Positions 1 to 5,489 of a stretch of 5,489 nucleotides of DNA are shown here, in pieces. The notes below the pieces were generated by a model. The model ran no database searches and was not told the DNA's origin. It worked only from the letters and a program-made list of their open reading frames with translations. Made by a program: the position numbers and the translations under genes. The stretch comes from Chthoniobacter flavus. GTDB taxonomy: Bacteria; Verrucomicrobiota; Verrucomicrobiia; Chthoniobacterales; DYNR01. Every line of letters begins with the position of its first letter. Positions within the stretch are counted from its first letter, which is position 1. The stretch lies in the NCBI GenBank assembly GCA_020720945.1, contig DYNR01000162.1, positions 1 through 5,489 on the forward strand. The letters run 5' to 3'.

Positions 1-70
1 GCAGTTATCTCACTGATTCAGGACAATCCTAAATCCAGTTTCTTCCCCCGCAAACACAAAAAAAGCGCCC

Positions 71-3000
71 TCAACATTCCACCCACCGGCGGACGACTTC
101 GGTGAGTACGCCGAAATCAATGGGCTTGGAAATATAATCGTTCATCCCAACCGAGATGCACTCCTCCTTGTCCCCCGGCATGGCGTTCGCTGTCATGGCG
201 ACAATCGGGAGGTTTTTCAAAAAATCTTCGGACGGAAAAAATGCGTCCCCGTCGCCTTCGGCTTCTTGCCTGGACTTGCGGAGCCTGCCCGTGCGAATCC
301 GCCGCGTCGCTTCAAACCCGTCAATGACAGGCATTTGGACATCCATGAACACGATGTCATACTGCTTCCGTGCGATGGAATCGAGAGCTTGTCCGCCATC
401 TTGCGCCTCATCGATTTCCAGCCCGAGTTTGATGAGCAAACGGGAGGCGATCATACGGTTGACGACATTGTCTTCGACGAGGAGCGCCTGCTTTTTTTTG
501 TTGGAAGGAAGCGGAACCGGGGCGGCAGCCCGGACAATTTTTTCTGGCGGAGGCGCAGCCATCCCGAGCGCGGCAAGGAGGCTTTTTTGGAGTTCGTTGT
601 GGCGGACGGGTTTTGTCAACCAAGCCGAGATGCCTGCTGCTTTGGTGTGCTCCGACATTCCTTGGCGGCTCAGGGAGGTGAGCAGGAGGAGAGGGAGCGG
701 TTGGATGGACGGGTCGGCCTGGATGGCTTTCGCAAGCGCAATGCCATCCATCCCAGGCATTTGCATATCGAAGATCGCCGCGTGAAAAGGGAAACCGGAA
801 CGGGAACGCAAGAGTTCCAACGCGGAAAGGGCATCCGCAGCTTCGGCTGGAACCGCCCCCCATGCTTCGAGTTGCGAGGCCAGGATGTGGCGGTTGGTCG
901 CGTTATCGTCCACGATCAAGATGGGTTGCCCCCGGAGCGAGGAAAGGTCGGCAGGTGCGGCGACCTCTCGGGGGGAAGCGATTTTGAAACGGGAGGTGAA
1001 CCAAAAAGTCGAGCCAGCCCCGAGTTCCGAAGAAACGCCGATCTCGCCGCCCATCATCTGCGAAAGCTGTTTTGCAATGGCGAGTCCGAGTCCCGTACCC
1101 CCAAACTTCCGCGAAGAGGATGTGTCGATCTGCGTGAATTTTTCGAACATCGCTCCGGCTTTTTCCTTGGGCATCCCGATGCCCGTATCGCGGACAGAAA
1201 ACCGTAAGAGGGCGGTTCTTTCGGACGCAGGAACGGCATCAAGCTCTGGCGGAACAACTTCCGCATGAAGGAAAATCTCGCCTTTGCTGGTGAATTTCAC
1301 GGAGTTGCCAGCCAAGTTGATCAAAATTTGGCGCAACCGGTTGGGGTCTCCCCGCACCCATGCGGGCGCGGCGGGGTCCATGGAACAAAGGAACTCCACG
1401 CCGTTGGATTGGGCGCGGACGGCGAGAGGAACGGCGGTCTCTTCCAGAAGGGTGCGGAGGTCGAAATCCATTTCTTCGAGTTCGAGTTTTCCCGCCTCCA
1501 TCTTGGAAAAATCTAAAATGTCGTTGAGCAGCGAGAGGAGGGACTCGGCGCAGTTGAGGACGGTTTTTGAAAAGTTCTGCTGCTCCTCGTTCAGGGGAGT
1601 TTCCAAAAGGAGCTTGGACATCCCGATCACGCCGTTCATCGGGGTGCGGATTTCGTGGCTCATGTTTGCCAGAAACTCGCTTTTCGCAAGGTTTGCCGCC
1701 TCCGCCATTTCCTTGCTGCGGCGGAGTGCCTCTTCGGCGCTCTTGCGATCCGTGACATCAAGCGCAAACCCCGTCGTCCCAATAGGTTCTCCGTTTTCAT
1801 CGAAAACGGGATTCTTGAAAGTCTCGAACCATTTGGTTTCCCCTTGGTCGAAAATCGGCTCTTCGATGACGATGTTTTTCCGGTCGGTGATGACCTTGTA
1901 ATCATCCGCCCTATATTTTGCCGCCAAATCCTCGGGCCAAATATCGAAGTCGGTTTTCCCCACAACTTCTTCGGGAACACTTTTGCCGCAGGCGCGGGCG
2001 AAAGCGGTATTGACGGCCAAGAACCGGCTCGCCGCATCTTTGAGCCAAAGGAGTCCAGGCTGGTTTTCGATGATCGCCAAAAGCGCCGCCTGATTTTTCT
2101 TCAACGCCTCTTCCGCACGCTTGCGCTCGTTGATGTCTTGGTGCGTCCCCTGCATGAAAACCGGGTTGCCATGCTCGTCTCTTTCGCTCACTTTGCCTCG
2201 GTCGAGCACCCAAACCCATTGCCCGTTTTTGTGGAGCATCCTCGTTTCCGCTTCGTAGTAATCGAGTTCCCCGGCAAAATGCCGCTCGAGCAATTTTTGG
2301 GAAATCGGGAGGTCTTCGGGATGCGAAAAAATTTCCCATGTTTTGATGGAAACGGGAGAAATTTCTCTCAGAGAATACCCGAGGATTTCCGCCCACCGCT
2401 CGTTAAAAACGCAACGCCCCGACGGAATGTGCCATTCCCATGTGCCGACATGCGTCCCCTCGATGATGTTGGCAAGCCGTTGCTGCTGCTTTTTCAGGGT
2501 TTCCTCCACCCGCTTCTGCTCGGTGATGTCAACGGTGATGGCGAGGATGCAGTCTTCCTGCAACCGGATGGCAGCGATGGAAAAAAAACGGGATTCGCCT
2601 GTTTTGGTGGACAGCCAAACATCGCCCGTAAAGTGGTCTTCCTTCAGAGCTTTTTGGAAATGCCGGAAGCCTTTCTCTTGCGACTCGGGGGCAACCAAGT
2701 CAGGTATTGTCATAGAAAGAAGCTCTTCCTCCGTGTAACCCGTTGTTTTGCAAGCTGCTGCATTGACTTCCAGATAATGCCCGCAATCGTCCGAGACGAA
2801 AATCCCGTAGGGTGCATGGTCGATGTAACTCTTCCATTTGCGCTCGCTGCGGGAAAGTTCCTCCTGTTCCCGCTTTTGCTCGGAAATATCGCGCGCCGTG
2901 GAAATGAGCACTTTTTTTCCGAAATACCAACCCTGGTTGACAATGACTTCTTTCGGGAAAATTTCCCCGTTTTTCCTCTTGGCCCAAAACTCGAAACGGG

Positions 3001-3619
3001 AGGGAACCGCGCTCTGAAAAGTGTGGGCGCAGGCTCTTCCGATAGCAGAAAAATCGTTTTTCCCGGGCGCTGCCACAAAGAGGGGATCCTTACCCACCAG
3101 TTCCTGCTTGCTGAGCCCGTAAAGATTTTCTGCCGCCGTATTCACCTCCAAAAAAATGCCGTTTTCCTCCTGGATATAAATGGCTTCCGTGATGTGATCG
3201 AAAATCCCTTCGTAGGTTTGACGGGTAATGACACGGTCGCGTTCGGCGTTTTTCCTATCGGTGATTTCAAGCAAAAAACCGTCGAGAACCCCCTCTTCCC
3301 CTTCCGCAAAAAGCCCTTTTTCTAAAATCCAACGAACGCGGAAGGCGGAATCAACGATACGGTATTCGATTTCCCAATGGGATTTTGCGTCCACCGCCTT
3401 TTGGATTTCGTCCGCTACGAAAGCCCGGTCTTCCGGATGAATGATGCTTTCAAAAGTGCGGGCGTTGTTCCTGACAAAATCGCTCGCAGGATAGCCCGAC
3501 AAAGCGGAGATATTTTTGCTGATATAAAGCATTTCCCAGTCCGAAGAATGGCGACGCCGGTAAGCGACACAAGGGAGGTTTTCGATAATCGCACGGTATT
3601 TTGCGTCGTTTATTTCCAT
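71..3619 (-). CDS. Hybrid sensor histidine kinase: five PAS, HisKA, HATPase, two receiver domains
   Basis: This 1182-residue protein is a multi-sensor phosphorelay kinase, by family knowledge a relay of an unknown signal from His to Asp. Five PAS/PAC modules lie at about residues 8-123, 135-249, 262-369, 383-500 and 513-625, and each ends in a D-I/V-x-x-x-K type signature such as DITEQK or DINERK. HisKA has the H-box NMSHEIRTP with phospho-His H655. The HATPase has an N-box around N768/N772, DTGIGM at 811-816 and GTGLGLAIAK at 841-850. Receiver 1 (about 898-1016) has D904/D905, phospho-Asp D951, T981 and K1003. Receiver 2 (about 1044-1180) has E1049/D1050, D1093, T1143 and K1165. All key residues are intact. 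I see no transmembrane segment or signal peptide, so it should be cytoplasmic. There is no C-terminal HPt domain, so a separate HPt protein is expected. The ATG is supported because PAS 1 begins almost at once (KYRAIIENLP). No Shine-Dalgarno-like sequence precedes it. The sensed ligand is unknown and no partner gene is adjacent. Confidence 0.96.
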   Translation of the reverse strand: MEINDAKYRAIIENLPCVAYRRRHSSDWEMLYISKNISALSGYPASDFVRNNARTFESIIHPEDRAFVADEIQKAVDAKSHWEIEYRIVDSAFRVRWILEKGLFAEGEEGVLDGFLLEITDRKNAERDRVITRQTYEGIFDHITEAIYIQEENGIFLEVNTAAENLYGLSKQELVGKDPLFVAAPGKNDFSAIGRACAHTFQSAVPSRFEFWAKRKNGEIFPKEVIVNQGWYFGKKVLISTARDISEQKREQEELSRSERKWKSYIDHAPYGIFVSDDCGHYLEVNAAACKTTGYTEEELLSMTIPDLVAPESQEKGFRHFQKALKEDHFTGDVWLSTKTGESRFFSIAAIRLQEDCILAITVDITEQKRVEETLKKQQQRLANIIEGTHVGTWEWHIPSGRCVFNERWAEILGYSLREISPVSIKTWEIFSHPEDLPISQKLLERHFAGELDYYEAETRMLHKNGQWVWVLDRGKVSERDEHGNPVFMQGTHQDINERKRAEEALKKNQAALLAIIENQPGLLWLKDAASRFLAVNTAFARACGKSVPEEVVGKTDFDIWPEDLAAKYRADDYKVITDRKNIVIEEPIFDQGETKWFETFKNPVFDENGEPIGTTGFALDVTDRKSAEEALRRSKEMAEAANLAKSEFLANMSHEIRTPMNGVIGMSKLLLETPLNEEQQNFSKTVLNCAESLLSLLNDILDFSKMEAGKLELEEMDFDLRTLLEETAVPLAVRAQSNGVEFLCSMDPAAPAWVRGDPNRLRQILINLAGNSVKFTSKGEIFLHAEVVPPELDAVPASERTALLRFSVRDTGIGMPKEKAGAMFEKFTQIDTSSSRKFGGTGLGLAIAKQLSQMMGGEIGVSSELGAGSTFWFTSRFKIASPREVAAPADLSSLRGQPILIVDDNATNRHILASQLEAWGAVPAEAADALSALELLRSRSGFPFHAAIFDMQMPGMDGIALAKAIQADPSIQPLPLLLLTSLSRQGMSEHTKAAGISAWLTKPVRHNELQKSLLAALGMAAPPPEKIVRAAAPVPLPSNKKKQALLVEDNVVNRMIASRLLIKLGLEIDEAQDGGQALDSIARKQYDIVFMDVQMPVIDGFEATRRIRTGRLRKSRQEAEGDGDAFFPSEDFLKNLPIVAMTANAMPGDKEECISVGMNDYISKPIDFGVLTEVVRRWVEC

Positions 3620-3696
3620 GGTTTTCTGGAGGCGATATGTTTCGGAGGTGGAGAGGACGGTTTGTTTTTGAGGAGAAAATCAGCCGATGCACAAAT

Positions 3697-3724
3697 CCTA
3701 TAATACGCAGAAACAAAAAGGCAA
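3697..3724 (-). promoter_or_regulatory. Candidate sigma-70-type promoter for the hybrid kinase
   Basis: Read on the minus strand, TTGCCT (3724-3719, 4 of 6 consensus bases) is followed after 16 bases by TATAGG (3702-3697, 4 of 6). This would give a 5' untranslated leader of roughly 70 bases before the kinase ATG. The leader contains two CCTCC runs and no purine-rich ribosome binding site close to the start. The assignment rests only on box similarity and position. Confidence 0.4.
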
Positions 3725-3742
3725 GTGCTTTTTATCGGAATG

Positions 3743-3792
3743 TTGGCGAGTTGGCGAGTGAACAAAACTGGAATTCGTGTTTGAACAAAACT
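3743..3792. repeat. Short direct repeats upstream of element A
   Basis: TTGGCGAG occurs twice back to back (3743-3758). TGAACAAAACT occurs at 3759-3769 and again at 3782-3792, a 23-base period. The second copy overlaps the left edge of palindromic element A. These could be protein-binding half-sites or a small slippage or insertion scar. No function can be assigned. Confidence 0.6.
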
Positions 3793-3935
3793 AGACAGCG
3801 TTTTACGAGGTAAAAGAGGCTAATCAGTGCAAGGAGGAAGCCCAAGGAGCTATCCAGCGATAGCTCGCTCGGGCTGACAACACCGCACTGGATCAAAAAG
3901 ACAAGTCGATGCGACATTTCATGATTGGCTGAACC
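3777..3935 (+). repeat. Palindromic repeat element, copy A (~159 bp)
   Basis: This non-coding element aligns with copy C (5305-5462). From the shared CAAGG near 3830 to about 3930, hand alignment gives about 15 differences in 101 columns, near 85% identity. Its centre is a strong hairpin: AGCCC (3839-3843) pairs with GGGCT (3871-3875), and GAGCTATC (3847-3854) pairs perfectly with GATAGCTC (3859-3866) across a CAGC loop. An outer pair, AACTAG (3789-3794) with CTAGTT (3936-3941), also exists. The right half is well defined. The left boundary is inferred from weak similarity to copy C (GTGT at 3777) and could be off by about 20 bases. It lies between the kinase promoter and the hicA promoter. 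I read it as a MITE- or REP-like non-autonomous element. I do not recognise a named family. Confidence 0.75.
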
Positions 3936-4003
3936 CTAGTTGTATCGCAGAAAATCGGCTTGCTTTGCCGCCTCCCCCGCCCAAAAAAACCAAAGAAAAC
4001 CCC

Positions 4004-4032
4004 TTGACTTCGCACGAATTTTCGTGCAAACT
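4004..4032 (+). promoter_or_regulatory. Candidate hicAB promoter
   Basis: TTGACT (4004-4009, 5 of 6 consensus bases) is followed after exactly 17 bases by CAAACT (4027-4032, 3 of 6). The -35 box and the spacing are good and the -10 box is weak. Transcription would start about seven bases after the -10 box, near 4039, which is the first base of the hicA ATG. The hicA message may therefore be leaderless or nearly so. The spacer holds a perfect inverted repeat, listed separately. Confidence 0.55.
4012..4027. promoter_or_regulatory. Inverted-repeat operator, probable HicB binding site
   Basis: GCACGAA-TT-TTCGTGC is a perfect 7-bp inverted repeat with a 2-base centre. It lies almost exactly in the spacer between the -35 and -10 boxes, so a bound dimer would block RNA polymerase. 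By family knowledge, HicB antitoxins with a C-terminal helix-turn-helix repress their own operon through such palindromes. Binding by this HicB is inferred from position and symmetry. Confidence 0.65.
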
Positions 4033-4038
4033 TTGGGA

Positions 4039-4278
4039 ATGAGCAAATCCGAAAAAGCACTTGCCAAAATCCTATCAGGGAAATCGGACAAGAATATTTC
4101 TTTTGAAGATGCTGCTTATGTGCTTTCCGTTTCTGGTTTTGCTGTCGATGGAGGAAAAGGCAGTCATCAGGTTTACCGCCATTCAGACGGAAGAAAAATT
4201 GTACTCCCAAGACACGGAAAGGATCTTAAACCAATTTACATTCGCCAAATTCGGGAAACCCTCAAAGAAAAGCTATGA
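4039..4278 (+). CDS. hicA: HicA-family mRNA interferase toxin
   Basis: This 79-residue protein is the toxin of a HicAB type II toxin-antitoxin system. HicA is a small dsRBD-fold ribonuclease that cleaves mRNA and blocks translation. The diagnostic block is at residues 39-65: GKGSHQVYRH carries the catalytic His, H43, followed by a D-G turn and then VLPRHGKDLKP, the strand and conserved P-x-H/K-LKP region. The C-terminal helix IYIRQIRETLKEKL completes the fold. It is longer than the minimal ~60-residue HicA, with an N-terminal extension of about 20 residues (SKSEKALAKILSGKSDK). I chose the ATG at 4039 over an in-frame ATG at 3940, because the longer form would run through the promoter and operator and adds sequence unlike HicA. 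The toxin gene precedes the antitoxin gene and overlaps it by 4 bases (ATGA). The toxin looks intact. Confidence 0.92.
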   Translation: MSKSEKALAKILSGKSDKNISFEDAAYVLSVSGFAVDGGKGSHQVYRHSDGRKIVLPRHGKDLKPIYIRQIRETLKEKL

Positions 4279-4625
4279 AATACCTTACAAAAATTTATTG
4301 GAGCGAAGAAGACGAAGCCTATGTTGCTGAAGTCCCAGCATTGCATGGGTGCGTTTCGCACGGTGGCACATACGCTGAAGCGGCCGAAAACATCCAAGAG
4401 GCGATGGAAATTTGGTTGGAATCCGCACAAAAACACAGCGATCCAATCCCCGAGCCGGATATTGCCATGGAAGAAATTGGCAGGATTTCCCCGTTCTTAA
4501 ATCTTTCCAAGTTGGCCAAGTTGGCCGGAATCAATAAACACACATTGGCAAGCAAGCTTAGGCGAAAGTCCAGATTTTCACCGGAAGAAGCACGCGCGAT
4601 CTGCAATGTTCTTGGGATCGTGTGA
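4275..4625 (+). CDS. hicB: HicB-family antitoxin with C-terminal helix-turn-helix
   Basis: This 116-residue protein is the cognate antitoxin. Residues 1 to about 60 form the HicB-like partial RNase H fold: a first strand KYLTKIYWSEED, then YVAEVPALHGCVSHGGTYAEAAENIQEAMEIWLE, with the characteristic P-x-x-x-GCxSxGxTxxEAxxNxxEA pattern. By family knowledge this domain covers the HicA active site. Residues about 75-116 (LNLSKLAKLAGINKHTLASKLRRK onward) look like a compact helix-turn-helix of Xre type, suited to DNA binding and autorepression at 4012-4027. The start codon overlaps the hicA stop (ATGA), implying translational coupling. Only a weak purine run (AAAGAAAAG) precedes it. A palindromic element starts 7 bases after its stop and may serve as the transcript end. 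Confidence 0.93.
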   Translation: MKYLTKIYWSEEDEAYVAEVPALHGCVSHGGTYAEAAENIQEAMEIWLESAQKHSDPIPEPDIAMEEIGRISPFLNLSKLAKLAGINKHTLASKLRRKSRFSPEEARAICNVLGIV

Positions 4626-4632
4626 ACATTAA

Positions 4633-4790
4633 GGGGTCGCGCAAAAATAAATGTCGCGCAGATGGCGCAGGAATTTTGGACTATAGCAAGGCGTAAGCGA
4701 GGAGCATACCCGCTGGTCTGTAACGAGCGAACAACGCCGCTATAGGACAAAAGAACAAGCCAAATGCGACAGTTATTTTTGCGCGAGCCC
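4633..4790 (+). repeat. Palindromic repeat element, copy B (158 bp) with 25-bp terminal inverted repeats
   Basis: The ends 4633-4657 and 4766-4790 are inverted repeats matching at 23 of 25 positions. Their shared block is TCGCGCAAAAATAA. A second internal pair is CTATAGC (4681-4687) with GCTATAG (4739-4745). The trinucleotide TAA flanks both sides (4630-4632 and 4791-4793), as a 3-bp target duplication would. The right inner part (about 4731-4774) matches copy C at 31 of 44 positions, so B belongs to the same broad family although its termini differ. I see no open reading frame of interest inside. It sits directly after hicB, and its RNA could fold into a long hairpin acting as a terminator or 3' stabiliser. 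It is best read as a MITE-like element. Confidence 0.82.
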
Positions 4791-5042
4791 TAAGAGCTCC
4801 CTCTTTTTCCTTGACGAAAATTTGCGAAACATCGAAGGCACTCGGCGGAGTCGGTCGAAAATTCTAAAACGGTTTGGACGGAAATCGCAGAAACTTGAAT
4901 CCGTGAGATAAACGCAAAGAATATCTGTAAGGCATTGGAGCAAAAGGTTTTGTTCCATCCCCAACAATGCTTTTATCGGGAGAACTCCTTCGCAAAACGA
5001 AACAAAACAGAGTCGAAAACCTCCCCCCTTCCAGCACTCAGA
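4791..5042. other. Intergenic stretch without recognisable features
   Basis: Between element B and the small minus-strand candidate gene I find no convincing coding frame, RNA gene or strong hairpin. A TTGACG at 4813 resembles a -35 box but has no usable -10 box at the right distance. A 64-codon minus-strand frame (4773-4967) overlaps the end of element B, has unremarkable composition and looks spurious. Confidence 0.5.
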
Positions 5043-5234
5043 TCATGCGTAACCGATGAAACGCGTGCCGGGTGGCGAAGGGATCTTCGGCTGATTCTGG
5101 CGGTTCAGCATCTCGGAAACCACCTTGTCCACATTCTCCGGCAAGGCGATTTTCCCGACATTTTTTACGGGTGGCGGACGATGGTTGGAACGAAAAACTG
5201 GAGGGGGCGACGGGGCTTGGGATTCCGTTTTCAT
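5043..5234 (-). CDS. Candidate small hypothetical protein (63 aa), Pro-rich N-terminus
   Basis: I do not recognise this protein. It is hydrophilic, with a proline-rich N-terminal half (SPPPVFRSNHRPPPV) and a more ordered-looking C-terminal half (IALPENVDKVVSEMLNRQ) ending in PPGTRFIGYA. Counting by hand, about 60% of third codon positions are G or C, and more in the second half, as expected of a real gene. The ATG at 5234 is the first possible ATG, since an in-frame TGA lies two codons upstream. The GAGGG next to it is too close to be a normal ribosome binding site. There is no signal peptide or membrane segment. A GTG-started frame on the same strand (5038-5241) in another register looks less protein-like. 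It could be a real small gene, or the C-terminal remnant of a longer one. Confidence 0.42.
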   Translation of the reverse strand: MKTESQAPSPPPVFRSNHRPPPVKNVGKIALPENVDKVVSEMLNRQNQPKIPSPPGTRFIGYA

Positions 5235-5304
5235 CCCTCACAGAAAACGGAAACCTCGCCCCACAACCCCTTGCAATCGCCCTTCAAAAAAACTGCCATC
5301 GCTA

Positions 5305-5462
5305 GTGTCCAGTCAAGATTGAAGCAACGCTAGAACTCCGGATTTTTGATCCAAGGCAAGGCGGAAGCCCAAGGTGCTATCGAGCGATAACACCTTCGGG
5401 CTGACAACGCAGCACTGGAGCAAAACGACAAGTCCGATGCGAGATTTCATGATGGACTGGCC
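5305..5462 (+). repeat. Palindromic repeat element, copy C (158 bp)
   Basis: This copy is in the same orientation as A and about 85% identical to it over the central and right part. The central hairpin is very strong. AGCCC (5366-5370) pairs with GGGCT (5398-5402), and AAGGTGCTATC (5371-5381) pairs with GATAACACCTT (5386-5396) over a GAGC loop, with one C-A mismatch and one bulged base (5397). On the minus strand the mismatch becomes a G-U wobble. The ends are imperfect inverted repeats: GTGTCCAGTC at 5305 and GACTGGCC ending at 5462. CTA flanks both sides (5302-5304 and 5463-5465), a possible 3-bp duplication. No protein is encoded. Confidence 0.78.
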
Positions 5463-5489
5463 CTACTTTGTCCTCCCTATTCTCCGCAA

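Noticed and set aside
40..110. Terminator for the kinase: a minus-strand T-run just after the stop
   Set aside because: Only about 4 base pairs (CGCC with GGCG) and a long loop can be drawn before the T-run, which is too weak to call.
1655..3325. A 556-codon plus-strand open frame opposite the kinase gene, and a 313-codon one at 266-1207
   Set aside because: Both lie entirely antisense to a kinase with all motifs intact. Their translations show no recognisable domain. Long antisense frames arise readily from the codon bias of such genes.
3732..3917. Minus-strand 61-codon frame across element A
   Set aside because: It is a by-product of the palindromic repeat, with no start signal or domain.
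3940..4038. Upstream extension of hicA from an ATG at 3940
   Set aside because: It would cover the promoter and operator, and its sequence does not resemble HicA. The ATG at 4039 gives a normal toxin.
4319..4750. Minus-strand 143-codon frame opposite hicB
   Set aside because: It is antisense to a clear HicB antitoxin and runs into element B. No domain is visible.
3777..5462. CRISPR array
   Set aside because: Only three units, far too long and widely spaced, each internally palindromic. There are no short regular repeats with spacers and no cas genes.

Overview
The window suggests a moderate-GC bacterium with two-component signalling and an accessory intergenic landscape. Nothing in it fixes the phylum. 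The large kinase has no Shine-Dalgarno-like sequence before its start. That, together with repeat-rich spacers and the gene content, would fit Verrucomicrobiota or a neighbouring group, but this is a weak guess.

Layout: (1) Positions 71-3619, minus strand, hold one large cytoplasmic hybrid sensor histidine kinase: five PAS domains, HisKA, HATPase, two receiver domains and no HPt. A candidate promoter lies upstream of it at 3697-3724. (2) A 419-base divergent spacer (3620-4038) holds that promoter, short direct repeats, a ~159 bp palindromic element (copy A) and the promoter of the next operon. (3) Positions 4039-4625, plus strand, hold a complete hicA-hicB type II toxin-antitoxin operon with a 4-base ATGA overlap. 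A perfect 7-bp inverted repeat sits between its -35 and -10 boxes and is a likely HicB operator. (4) Seven bases after the hicB stop is a 158 bp element (copy B) with 25-bp terminal inverted repeats and a possible 3-bp target duplication. (5) About 250 bases follow with nothing recognisable, then a possible small minus-strand gene (5043-5234). (6) A third element (copy C, 5305-5462) closes the window.

How it fits together: the kinase is an orphan here, with no HPt protein or response regulator beside it, so its relay partners must be encoded elsewhere. hicAB is a self-contained toxin-antitoxin unit bracketed by two members of one small repeat family. The least expected content is that family: three copies of near-identical length in 1.7 kb, all in the same orientation, with a shared right-hand core but at least two types of terminal sequence. 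Copies A and C also show a base-pair-preserving change in their central hairpin.
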